Below, piece after piece: positions 47,686-57,685 of a stretch of DNA of 64,000 nt. A program made the translations under genes and the position numbers. Origin of the DNA: Mastigias papua (taxonomy: Eukaryota; Cnidaria; Scyphozoa; Rhizostomeae; Mastigiidae); contig OZ025283.1 in NCBI GenBank assembly GCA_964019165.1, forward strand, positions 2,363,501-2,427,500, read 5' to 3'. Positions within the stretch are counted from its first letter, which is position 1; each line of letters begins with the position of its first letter. Under the pieces are notes generated by a model. The model ran no database searches, was not told where the DNA came from, and saw only the letters and a list, made by a program, of their open reading frames with translations.

Positions 47686-48131
47686 GTAAGGAAACTTCAT
47701 AGCGTTGCCCATCAAATTTTATTTTATCCCTCATTAGGTCCTTGTGGAAGTTCTTTTGTCATGTTAATTAGCTTGCCTATTCACTTTATGTTTACTAGGA
47801 CCCAGGCGGTTGCTGTCACTAGGGAGAGATTTCGAGAGTTGAGAGTGAGTACAAAAGCAACACAGAGGAAGCTTTTAAGTGATATTTGGAGACTTCGTGA
47901 AGGATACCTCAACTTAACAAGTTAGGTTGACATTTGGTTGTAGTTCGAGCTTGTTTTCATGGTTAAAATATGTGTCATATTATACTGTGGCATTTTCTTG
48001 GCGGCAACTGTCAGGGACTACTGGGATATAGGGTATGCAGCAATCAACTTAGTGAGTATTATTTGTGGTACAGTAAGGAAACTTCACAACATTGCCCATC
48101 GACTTTTAGTTTGTCCTTCATTAGGTCCTTT
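47686..48131. repeat. 60-bp direct repeat flanking a 325-bp segment inside BEL-1 RT
   Basis: AGTAAGGAAACTTCA-type blocks at 47686-47745 and 48071-48131 both encode, on the minus strand, the same RT N-terminal phrase (DLMRDKIKFDG versus DLMKDKLKVDG). The 325 bp between them has no BEL similarity. Confidence 0.7.
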
Positions 48132-48877
48132 GACTTAGAAATTGCATCATCCTGTTTTAGTCCAACTTGTTCCTAATCCCAAAAGCTTTTTAAGTGCTCT
48201 GACAATTCAATTTCCTTATCTACTGTCATAGCGTCAATTTTCAATAGGTGCGATACACTGATATTTGAAGAAAATGTATTTTTTGCTGGGATTTGAACTG
48301 GACAACTCAATACATAACCAAAGTGTATCAATATTGCTACTGGTCCGAGGGGCTGCTTCCCCCTTACGACTTGATCTAGTAGAAAGCAATGAACAATGTC
48401 AGCCCCAGTCATCATGTCTATTTCTAAATCCGTATTGCCATCTCCACAATCTGTGAGTGGGAGATTACATAAATGAGGGTACATATCTCTTGCGAAATTA
48501 AGTGCTTGATTCAGGAAGGGGCTGCATATCAAGGGTACTACGAAAGTGTTAATATAAACTGTAAGATTGTCTGCACCTTTGACAGCTAGTTGAACAGTAT
48601 TGCATGTTTTTAATGAGCCTTTTTCGTTGCCAAAGTCTTTTGTAAATACTGTTTTCGAATTTACAGTGGGCAAGTTAAGTCTATCTCTCAAGCGTGCTGT
48701 TAAGCCTTGTGCAAACGATCTAACATTTGGTCTAACATTTCATCAAACTTTTGCTATGAGAAGTTTGTTGATGTTGGCTAAGTGTGCAAACGAACCTAAC
48801 TTTTAGCCTAACATTTTGCGCCTGTGCAGTGATCGATTTAATTTGCGCGGGACAACAACGAGGCGTTCAGTTCCAAA

Positions 48878-50161
48878 ATGTCCTCTGCTTCTTCATAATC
48901 ACAGCTAAGAAAACGCAAAATTGTGGCAGTCTTGTGTGGTTTGGACTTAATGGAAGATGAGGATAACAAAACTGAAAGAGAGGAAAGAAATTGGATCAAA
49001 AGAAGAGATGAAAAAGGGTTTGACGCCAATAGTATCAAAGAGCTGAGCGTGGAAGATAGCCAAGGATACAAGGAAATGATGAGAATGTCTCACGAGGACC
49101 TTTTGTTTTTGTTGTCACACATTGAAAAAGATATTACCCCAAAACAAATTAATGGTGGCAATCCGGTCATTAGTGCCAAGTCTAGACTCACTCTTGCAAT
49201 TAGATTTTTGGCAACTGGTGAGAGCTATAGGTCACTTCAATGTCAAGTCAGGATATCAGCATCTGCCATCTCGTATATTATTAAGGAAGTGTGTGCTGCA
49301 GTAGTCAAAAACCTCACACCAGTGTACCTTAAAGTCCCCACAACAACAGAGGAATGGATCAAAATCACAGATGACTTTCAGAAACAATGGAATTTTCCAC
49401 ATTGTGTTGGAGCCATAGATGGAAAACACATAGTCATGCAACCCCCAGCAAATTCAGGATCATATTATTTCAACTATAAACATATGCATTCAGTAGTCTT
49501 ACTTGCTATTGCTGGTCCAGATTATGAATGCCTTTATGCAGACATAGGGACTAATGGGAGGATTTCTGATGGTGGTGTCTGGAATAAATCCAGTTTAGCC
49601 CATGCTATTGAAAATAGAGACTTGTGTCTTCCAGAGGCAAAATGTCTCCCATATGGAGTTATCAGAGTTCCTCATGTTTTTGTTGGTGATGATGCCTTTG
49701 CACTTAAGGAATATATGATGAAGCCCTTTCCACAGGCTGGTCTGACAGATGAGAGGAGAGTCTACAATTACAGGCATAGCCGTGCCAGGCGAATATCAGA
49801 GAACTTATTTGGAATTCTTGCCAACAGATGACGTATATTTCGTTCACCAAGTGCCTTGTCACCAGAAACAATAGAAGATGTAACAATGACAGCTTTGACC
49901 CTTCATAATTACCTAAGAAAAAGCCAATCCAGAGTAATATACTGTCCTACAGGTTTGGCTGACAGAGAAGACAAATATGGAACACTTTCACCTGGACTAT
50001 GGAGAGCAGGCCATGCACCAAGCACATTGCTGGATATTAGAGTACCTAGTACAGGACATAATTCTAGCAACAATGCAAAGGAAATCAGAGAAATTTTCAA
50101 AGAATATTTCTGTAATGAAGGTGCTATTCCATGGCAATGGAGTCAATTTTACTACATATAA
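48878..50161 (+). pseudogene. Harbinger-3 DDE transposase, two nonsense codons
   Basis: A 428-codon frame begins at ATG 48878. It is interrupted by TAA at 48896-48898 (codon 7) and TGA at 49829-49831 (codon 318). The basic N-terminus LRKRKIVAVL follows the first stop; a later ATG at 48950 could give a shortened protein. The HTH region reads RLTLAIRFLATGESYRSLQC. The catalytic residues are D181 (GAIDGKH), D271 (GDDAFAL) and E308 (ISENLFG), all before the TGA. The C-terminus (LHNYLRKSQSR to 50161) is open. No introns, in contrast to Harbinger-2. Confidence 0.9.
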
Positions 50162-50725
50162 AGACTAGCAATATATACTTAGGCAGCAGTAAGTATTTGT
50201 GACCAGAGTGAAAACTGAGAAAAAAGTATTGTGTACCTTCAAAAAGATTTTATCCTGGCATCTTCTTAACTCACTTTTTAGTACACCACCTAAGGAAAAC
50301 AGGAAATAACTACCCCCACCTTTGTGTTATGTTACTTTAAAAGTGCAACTAGTTTTCTTACAGCTAGAGACATGGAAATTATACAGATTAAGTTTATTAG
50401 CATTAATTGCATGAAGGGCTTTATGATAGAAAACAACCCAAAGAACCTAATTTGTTTATTTAGTTGCTTTAGCTGGAATAAGTTCCAGTTGCCTGCATTA
50501 CAGTCATAATTTATTTAAAGATGCCAGTTTTTTGATACACCTTTGCTTAATATTTTACCTAAAATACTTAGTTATCTTATATAAAATATGCATACTTAAA
50601 TGTGATTTTTTCACCCCACCCCTATGCTTAAAAGCTCTTTTGCTACCCAAGCCCAATCATAAATAGTGACCACCTCCTTGGAACAAAGATTTATTTTGCT
50701 AGAGAAATATAATAGTTAATGCATG
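50162..50725. other. Harbinger-3 intergenic region
   Basis: AT-rich DNA between the convergent genes, presumably holding both 3' untranslated regions. No other feature seen. Confidence 0.5.
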
Positions 50726-51718
50726 TTATGGTGATTTCAACATTGTCATAAAACTGTATTGAGCATTATCTTGATCTATCTTTCCTCCATAATAGTTCTG
50801 ATTGTACCAAGTAGTTTCATTTCTGGATGGGAATGAAACACCATTGATCTCTATGTCAAACAGGATATCACATATCCTTTTTTCAGCAATGGCCCTTGTC
50901 TTTCCATCAAATGTTTGCAACTTGTCTGCCACATAAAAAGAAAAGTTGCATTGTTCTTTGCCATTTTCCCTGGGCTGCTCCTTAAGCACATTTATGCAGG
51001 TTTCAAGCATCTCTTGCTTCTTTTCAATGATTCCCTTTTTCTTCTTTCTACTTTGGGGGGTTGATTTAAAAGTACTTTCCTTTTCAGCAACTGCATCTTC
51101 AGTACCTTGTGAAGAGGACTCATTGGGCAAAGCAAAGTTATCTTTACTTTTGCCTGGCTGCAGAACTGGATGAAGGAACTGAAGCTGGTCCCAGAAAATC
51201 CAGCTCGGTTTATACAGGTCATTTGTAGCTTGCCCTGACTTTGTTTTGGCTACTTTAGCCATTTCCCTTCCAAGCTGCCCCCTCAAAATTGCAAACTTTG
51301 ATTTGCATTCTGCAGCAGAAACTCCAATCTGATCTCCAATTTCATTCAAAGCCCTTTCTCTTTCTACTCTGGAGTGATAGGTCCGGTCGTTAACATTCCA
51401 TAGGCAAGGCCTTTGCTCAATGAGTTCTATAAGAGAAGAAGTTTCTCTGGAATCCCATTTCTTTATCTGCTTTGTGGGTTTTATTTGTACCTGCTGTGGA
51501 TGATGATTGTAAGAAATCTTCATTCTTTTTTCTTTTAAGCCTTCGTCCATTACACTGTTTCTTATTCTTTTCAGTTGGGATCTCTCTCTATATGTAAACT
51601 GTCTACGAGCTTCCCCATCGTCCTCAGATCCACTTTCAACAAACTCTCTCTCATCAACATCACTGGCATCTTCGAGATATTCATCTGATTCTTCGTAAGT
51701 GTGTGATGAATCGTTCAT
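50726..51718 (-). CDS. Harbinger-3 MADF (Myb/SANT-like) protein
   Basis: An intact 330-residue frame from ATG 51718; upstream in-frame codons extend into subterminal repeats and are unlikely to be coding. The first 50 residues are strongly acidic. A basic segment precedes the MADF domain (about residues 85-185: WDSRETSSLIELIEQRPCLW to YKPSWIFWDQLQFLHPVL). A KKKKGIIEKKQE patch near residue 220 could be a nuclear signal. The C-terminal block with YVADKLQTFDGKTRAIAEKR is the part conserved among Harbinger second proteins. It converges with the transposase gene, leaving about 560 bp between the two stops. Confidence 0.9.
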   Translation of the reverse strand: MNDSSHTYEESDEYLEDASDVDEREFVESGSEDDGEARRQFTYRERSQLKRIRNSVMDEGLKEKRMKISYNHHPQQVQIKPTKQIKKWDSRETSSLIELIEQRPCLWNVNDRTYHSRVERERALNEIGDQIGVSAAECKSKFAILRGQLGREMAKVAKTKSGQATNDLYKPSWIFWDQLQFLHPVLQPGKSKDNFALPNESSSQGTEDAVAEKESTFKSTPQSRKKKKGIIEKKQEMLETCINVLKEQPRENGKEQCNFSFYVADKLQTFDGKTRAIAEKRICDILFDIEINGVSFPSRNETTWYNQNYYGGKIDQDNAQYSFMTMLKSP

Positions 51719-53638
51719 CTTTACCTTATCAGTGTTTGCAAAACCTGGGCTTACTTTACTTGTCGACAACGAAACAATGTGAGGGAAGAATGTGGCGCGA
51801 ATAAAGAAGTCAGTGCGCGTGCGCGCGCCTAACACTGTTAGACCTGCGTGCAAACGATCTAACATTTCAACCAACAAATTGAGAACAATGAAATGTTAGG
51901 TAAAATGTTTGATCTTGATCAAACATCGCCCAACATTGCAAAACATGTTGTTAGGAGCCCTAACAAGGTGTGCAAACGATCTTACATTTCGCCTAACATG
52001 ATGTTAGGTTAAATGTTAGGCGAAATGTTAGATCGTTTGCACAGGCCTTTACATAACTCTTCTGCGAACAAGAGTCTAGAATCAATCTGACATTGCAAGA
52101 ATGTAAAGGGTTTCTTATTTCATGTACTTGAGCCTTAGCAGTTTGCAAAAGAGTAGTTTGATTTCGTTCACATTGCGATATATAAAGATTCATACTTACC
52201 AGATGCATCAGCGCTTCAACTTGTCTCACGTTTTGCATAGGGTGTGCGGAAGATTGTGAGAACTGACATTGTGATTCAAAAGTATTATAATGGGATGAAT
52301 TGCCTAAAGATCGTGGCTCTTGAGTTGACATACATATTGACGAATGATGTCTTTCTTTACAGAAGAAGCATGTCGGCCTCAATGTACAATCCCTACTTGT
52401 ATGGCTGACTTTTAAGCATACAAACACCTCCTTGCATCACACAACATCTTTTTCTCGAATACTCGGATCCGTTACTCTAGAGCAACTGGCCAAATAGTGC
52501 TTGTTGTGGCAAACAAGTCAATTTGAATGTGGTACTTGCTGTTGGTTATTCTCTGCTACAAGCATTGCAATAGTCGGCTGTGGTTTACTGAATGACTGTA
52601 GGACTTTACCTCTGCGTGTATCTTTACTAAGGCGTTGAGTTGAGCTTCCTATGGAGGCGAGGGACACCGTTCTCTCAATGACATTTCTTCTCCCACTTGT
52701 TCCAACAGACTAGTACTATCCCACTCTTCTCTTAGTTTTCTACTTATGAGTAGGCGAAGCTCTTGCAGCAATTTTGACATTATTATGGGAGACAATACCG
52801 TGCTGTAACTTTCACTGTTCACTCCAATTGATTTTAAACTTTGTGTCATTGATTCTATATGGTCATACAATATTCGACTTCTGTGGATGTCTTCGTTTAA
52901 TATTCAGTAAATCACTTACGTTTTCCATATGTCGAGACAAAATTATTTGTTTATTGCCAAACCTCTTCTCTAATAGGTCAATTGCTTTGGCATAATTCTC
53001 GCTCGTTATTTAAAATCCTGTGGTAGTTTGCGCTGCTTCGCCGATCAATGAGTTCTGTAAATACTTAAATTTATCGATGTTTGATAGTTCTGAATTACAG
53101 CCAATAGTTGAGTTAAACCTATCCCAAAATGTCGCACATTGTGTAGGGTTCCCATCAAAGCGAGTTACAGAAAGCTTTGGAAGTTTTATCTTAACAGCTT
53201 CATTTTTTGAAGGTGATTTTTCAGCAGTGACATTCTGCGGTGCGGTGAAACTGAGCACTGATTTGACTTGACATATGATTCCTTCTACTTCTTCTTCAAA
53301 TGCACTCCTTTCAACGATCTCTTTCTCGATTTCTTTTTTCTCCAACAAATCCTTGATTTCCTCATCCAAGGAAGTGATAACCATTTGCTTCTTTTCAAGT
53401 GTGCTTCTCACTGTTCCTATCCTTTAATCCTTTGTTTCTGTATGGCGGTCATGTAAATAATAGCTGGTATTTCAGAGGGTTTTTTAGATATAATCTATAG
53501 TGAAGGAGGAGAAAAAGTATGGCTACATGTACATTAAATAATCAGGAATTTACTGATATATTACTTGTTGCTGTACTACCTTAAGGTCGACAATAGAATC
53601 GAAATACAGTCTCATTAGTCCGTTCGACACTCGCCGTC

Positions 53639-54349
53639 ATGCCACCGAAACGTCAACCAGAGCCGTCCCAAACCTATTTCGACGAAAAGTTTGAGAAATT
53701 GGAAGAAAAGCTGGCGACCAAGGCATGTATTCAACAACTACATGACACTATTAAAGGCCAGAGCGAGAAAATTGAGATCCTTGAGTCAAAAGTAGCTATA
53801 ATGGAGAATGTCATCGCAAGATTAGCAAAACACGTGGAGGACCAAGAGCAGTACCAACATCGCCTTTGTCTAAGAATTGATGGCATCCCACCTGTCGCTC
53901 AAGGGAAAGAAGAATCTGGCGAGCAATGTTTAAAAAAGGTAAAGGCAGTATTCGATGAGCTTAATGTAGAGATACCGGATGCAGTTATTGACAGAGCGCA
54001 TCGTATTGGCCCGGCCAAGGTTGTAGCAGGAAAAAGAACCAGGCAAATGATAATCAGATTCGCGACTTGGCGTCACAGAACTGCAGTTTTCCGTGCAAGG
54101 AAGTCATGCGACAAGTACAAGATCAGATTGGATCTTACGAAAAAAAGGTTTGATACGATCATAAAAACTACGAAAATGATCGAGGAGAAAGGATTTCAGG
54201 GATTTACCTTTGCTGATGTCAACTGTCGTCTTTGTGCCAAAATCGGCAAGGATTTTCATTACTTTAACGACAAAGATGATTTGACATCCTTAAGTGATAG
54301 ACTGGAAATGAATGAAGCCAGCGAACACGAAGGCAGTGTGAATGAATAG
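53639..54349 (+). CDS. LINE-C ORF1, L1-ORF1p-like RNA-binding protein
   Basis: An intact 236-residue frame. Residues 10-75 form a predicted coiled coil (FEKLEEKLATKACIQQLHDT and following heptads). Residues about 78-150 match the RRM-like domain of L1-type ORF1 proteins (LCLRIDGIPP, AHRIGPAKV, TRQMIIRFATW), and residues 150-215 the C-terminal domain (IRLDLTKKRFDTI). Such proteins form trimers that coat the LINE RNA. It is followed by about 0.9 kb containing only small cysteine-rich frames of unknown meaning (for example 54592-54855) before ORF2. Confidence 0.82.
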   Translation: MPPKRQPEPSQTYFDEKFEKLEEKLATKACIQQLHDTIKGQSEKIEILESKVAIMENVIARLAKHVEDQEQYQHRLCLRIDGIPPVAQGKEESGEQCLKKVKAVFDELNVEIPDAVIDRAHRIGPAKVVAGKRTRQMIIRFATWRHRTAVFRARKSCDKYKIRLDLTKKRFDTIIKTTKMIEEKGFQGFTFADVNCRLCAKIGKDFHYFNDKDDLTSLSDRLEMNEASEHEGSVNE

Positions 54350-55274
54350 AGTGACGATCAAGTAATCTATTTTTGTTTTCTTAAGTCACCCTGACTTCCA
54401 GGCCTAACCTTATCTTTATCATATATATATTTGTTTACATTTATTTGCTTACCATACATTTATTTATTTTAAATTTAGCACTTGCTCAGCTGCTTTATTG
54501 TAATATTCAAGGTCTCTTTATTTTGTGGCAACAAATACGACAAAAAATTCTAATGTTTCCCCTCCCAAGCGATTAAAAACCATAACTTTTTATGCCCACT
54601 GAAATAAACCCGCGATTTTTTACTGACCAAAATGCGAAGATTCTTTTGTGCCTAGCGATCATGCTCGGTGCTTTGTGTTACATGACTATGTTCATAATTT
54701 TTCCCTCAAAATGTGTTTGTTGTTTTGGTAGTGTAATTATCTGTTCAATCTGCTGCATTTCAGATCAATCAGTCTTTTGTTCAAAGTGTGCGATATCACC
54801 AGAGTCTAATTCCGAGAGTGACCAACAGGATCAGGCGTGTACCAAATGCCCGTAGGAATTGAAGAGTGGCGTGCAGGACTTGTTCTCAAACAGCCGCGGC
54901 TTTTGATTAAAGTTTTGCTAAATATCCCTGTGCTGCAAATTACGGCTTCTGTTTTGTAATCCTTTGCCTATTTGTACCTTTCCGTGTGGATAACAGCTAT
55001 AACTCTTCCAATCACCGTTATGATTGCATCGTTATCCTCCTGCTTTGCAGATAATTGCTTTTGCAATGTGGAAGAATGTCAAGATCCTGTATTTAATTGC
55101 ATCAAGATTTTCACATATGTTTTTGCCACAGTCTATTACACAGTCCATTCTCTCTTAGAAGTTTTCAAATCAAATTTTGGACAAGTATCGAATTGTCACA
55201 CCAACTACAAAAAGGTCTTGATGATTATTCAGAGTATCGAATATATATGACTAATAACTACATTCCTCGATTCA

Positions 55275-56829
55275 ATGTTTTTAGGGCACGTATTCCCTCT
55301 TAACTTCCTTTTGTTGCTATCTGGAGACATCCATTTAAACCCAGGTCATCATACTGAAAATCAATTCAAGTTCTTTCATTGGAACTTGAATAGCATTTGT
55401 GCAAGGGGTGCAATAACAAGTCCACTTATTGAGGCCTATGATTCTGTTCATCATTTTGATGTGATCACGATATCCGAATCCATGTTAGATCAGACCATAA
55501 GTGATAATGATATTTTCATTGAGGGTTTCAGTAGAGACATTTATCGCAGTGATCACCCTAGTAATTCTAAAACGGGAGGGGTGTGTGTCTACTTCAGGGA
55601 AGGGCTGCCAAGTAAATGGCGGCCTGACCTTGAATTGCTGCAGGAGCTGATTGTTACCGAATTGACCATATCCAGCAAAAAGATCTTTTTGATCACCCTT
55701 TACCGCACCCCTAGTCAGACAAGTGAGCAATATGAAAACTTTGTCGATAGGCTTCACGTAGTTATAAACCGGGTTAGTGGTGAAAGACCGTACTGCCTGA
55801 TTCTAACGGAAGACTTTAATTGTAGATCTTCCCAATGGTGGGAAGACGACATAGAAAATCCGGAGGGAACAGCTCTGGATGAACTCATTGAAACAAATGA
55901 TTTATATCAGCTAATAAATGAACTAACGAATTTACGTGATGAGAGCATGACTTGTCTTGATCTCATTATTACTGACCAACCAAAATTTGTTGTAGAGTCC
56001 GGGGTTCACCCCTCTCTTGATGATCATTGCCAACATCAAATAATTTATGGAAAGTTGAATCTATCAATTCCTGACCCACCCCCGTACAGGAGACCAATTT
56101 GGGACTATTCCAAAGCTGATACAAACAAGATTAGGGATGTGATTTACAGTATTGATTGGAGTTCACTTTTTTCAGGACTAGGATCATATGGGATGGTTGA
56201 TATCTTTACCGATACTCTTTTCTCGGTTTTTTCTTCACACATTCCCAATAAAGTCATTAAGTGCAATGATAAAGACCCCCCTTGCATAACTCATGAATTA
56301 AAGACTGCTATTAAACGTAAGCACAGGGTCTACCTTAAATATGTGCGAAGAGGACAAAGAAAAGAGGACTGGGACCAAGTGAAGAATAGTCGAAATGAAA
56401 CATCAAAATGATTATTAATGCAAAGGAAAAGTATTTTCTGAATCTAGGAAGAAAGTTGTCTGATCCTAACCAAGGTATCAAAGCATACTGGACGACGTTA
56501 AATAGGTTACTAAGCTACGCTTGCAATGTAGCGCACTTAACGAGCACAAATTCAGGCATACTTCTGATTGTTTAAGCCCTGTTTACATTTGCGGAAAAGA
56601 AAAAGAAGATAATGAACATTTTCTCCTGCACTGCCCATTGTATGACATAATGCGTTGTGATCTCTTTGGTCAACTCTCGGAAAGTCCTGGTCTAGACATT
56701 TCAAAGTATGACTCAAAATCCTTATGCGCACTGCTTCTTTATGGATCTCCATTGTTGAATATAATTGCCAACAGAATAAGTATGGAAGCTACTATATCCT
56801 TTATTAAAGAAACAAAACGATTTGACTGA
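55275..56829 (+). pseudogene. LINE-C ORF2 with endonuclease and zinc knuckle, RT deleted
   Basis: The frame opens with a hydrophobic leader and a 2A-like LLLLSGDIHLNPGHH in which the final proline is histidine. The APE endonuclease follows (HWNLNSICARG, SESMLDQTISD, GGVCVYFREGL, EDFNCRSSQWWEDD, SLDDHCQHQIIYGKL). The linker ends KAYWTTLNRL at about 56505 and, within a few codons, becomes LNEHKFRHTSDCLSPVYICG and HFLLHCPLYD, the C-terminal zinc knuckle. Everything between, the whole RT of about 1.8 kb, is missing. A stop at 56409-56411 and a frame change near 56510 are also present. Confidence 0.85.
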
Positions 56830-57132
56830 ATGCAGCTACCCCCATATTTAGCTTTTGTACTGTAAGTTCTTGTTATTTGTGTTTTTATTTAGTCCTTTTG
56901 TCTCTTCGTTCCGCTTTTGTTTCTTGGTTATTGTATTTTTCTTTTGTTTGTTGGTTTGTTCCTTGTCTCTTTTTTCGCTAGAGTGACAAAGTTCTTAACT
57001 ATATTGTAAGTGCCATTCATAGAGGGAACTCGATGACCTTGTGTCTTTTCCCTCTATAGATGACACCAAATGAAGTAGTTGTTGTCTAGCCTTAATATTT
57101 TATTGCATATAAAGACTCTCTAAAAAAAAAAA

Positions 57133-57327
57133 ATTGTGCTTTGAATTGTTTCAAGCTGGAACTTGACAGAGGTAGGAGGAGCGGCACCATGCTTCATTTG
57201 CAATAGTACATCTCGGGCTTTTGTAAGCATGTTTTACACCAATAGGCGATGTCATTGTCTTTTTTGCAGCTGCTTCTTCAATGCCTCTAGTTCTGACATG
57301 ATGTCCCGGGTGACAGCACCACGTTTA
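57133..57327. other. BEL-1 leader between 5' LTR and gag, plus primer-site candidate
   Basis: On the minus strand, TGGTGCTGTCACCCGGGA begins about 5 bases inside the LTR (57323 downward). Its TGG start and position suit a tRNA primer-binding site, but I cannot name the tRNA. Confidence 0.4.
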
Positions 57328-57617
57328 TGTTGGGAATCAAGTTAATGACCCCGTGCAGGAATAATGTTTCCGACCTCTAGTGGACAAAACCTCAAGAATT
57401 TTCCCTCAGTCATAAAATCAAAGCCAAACAAGAAAACAATGAAACTCGTATTGTATACTATATGTGATGCAGATAAACACTCATTATCGATATTCTAACT
57501 ATTGCTTATAAACTTGAAATGTCTCGTGCAAATCTGCATCCTTCTCATAGCGCAGCATATTCGAAGTCCTTATGTTTACACTGAAACAGTTTAGTTGAAT
57601 GTTGATGATATACGTCA
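57328..57617 (-). repeat. BEL-1 5' LTR
   Basis: 290 bp with TG...CA ends in the plus-strand reading (TGTTGGGAATC at 57328, ACGTCA at 57617). It shares its first 181 bp with 44738-44918. Confidence 0.92.
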
Positions 57618-57685
57618 TAGGGTTTATTAATGACAAGCTAAATGAGATGGCATGCACTGTGTCCAGTTAAAATCTCAGAGTGTTT
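57618..57685 (-). repeat. LTR-B, right part
   Basis: Continues LTR-B after BEL-1, starting with the duplicated TAGGG and TTTATTAATGACAAGC. Similarity to LTR-A and LTR-C is lost after AATCTCAGAGTG, so LTR-B is also truncated. Confidence 0.85.

Larger units (their letters stand above)
48703..52048. mobile_element. Harbinger-3: two-gene Harbinger transposon inside BEL-1
   Basis: The 3,346-bp element is flanked by TTA at 48700-48702 and 52049-52051. Ends are AGCCTTGTGCAAACGATCTA and the inverted complement of AGGCCTGTGCAAACGATCTA. The GTGCAAACGA core recurs at least once more near the left end (about 48783) and twice more near the right end (51847, 51971). It carries a plus-strand transposase and a convergent minus-strand MADF gene. 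Excision restores the BEL-1 protease frame. Confidence 0.93.
44905..52085 (-). pseudogene. BEL-1 pol: protease, RT, RNase H, integrase
   Basis: Read from high to low coordinates. The protease motif LILDSCSQKSYV-TARLRD spans the Harbinger-3 insertion (52085-52049, then 48702 down). RT follows: FDGQRYEVSLPVKGE (47730), KLRVVYEASCK, LIGDLEKAFLQI and YVDDYTSS at about 47107-47125. RNase H shows IPRLELMASLVL, CWSDSQVVVY and CPSQCNPADIVSW (46130-46500). Integrase shows IGIDFAGPL, RILSDNGKT and ELFESMVKLTK, the D, D and E residues (45100-45430). Breaks include a stop near 47010, frame changes near 47350 and 46500, and the duplicated block near 48.1 kb. The protein stops at 44905 inside LTR sequence, so the integrase tail is lost. 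Confidence 0.88.
53580..57132 (+). mobile_element. LINE-C: CR1/L2-like LINE lacking its reverse transcriptase
   Basis: A plus-strand element with ORF1, endonuclease and C-terminal zinc knuckle but no RT, ending in an A11 run at 57122-57132. The 5' boundary is approximate. It lies in the gag region of BEL-1 in the opposite direction. Confidence 0.82.
52086..57299 (-). pseudogene. BEL-1 gag, split by LINE-C
   Basis: A candidate gag start, ATG at 57299 (MSELEALKKQLQ), lies about 30 bp inside the 5' LTR. The frame breaks within 20 codons and is then cut by LINE-C. Gag resumes below about 53460: a lysine- and glutamate-rich segment (KKQMVITSLDEEIKDLL), KIKLPKLSVTRFDGNPTQCA (the BEL gag core), FWDRFNSTI and LIGEAAQTTTGF. 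After a stop at 53010 it continues in degraded form to the paired zinc knuckles FVCLKVSHTSRDC and CFFCKERHHSSIC at 52330-52425. It binds RNA and builds the virus-like particle in intact elements. Several stops and shifts are present. Confidence 0.8.
44738..57617 (-). mobile_element. BEL-1: BEL/Pao LTR retrotransposon with nested insertions
   Basis: The element reads on the minus strand. TAGGG is duplicated at 44733-44737 and 57618-57622. The 5' LTR is 57328-57617 (TG...CA, 290 bp); the 3' LTR is a 181-bp truncated copy at 44738-44918. The internal region has gag, protease, RT, RNase H and integrase in BEL order. It is interrupted by Harbinger-3 (48703-52048), LINE-C (about 53580-57132) and a 0.33-kb segment near 47.75-48.07 kb. 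Confidence 0.92.

Noticed and set aside
54592..55250. Small cysteine-rich frames between LINE-C ORF1 and ORF2 as separate genes
   Set aside because: No recognisable domain; they lie in the inter-ORF region of the LINE and are most likely non-coding.
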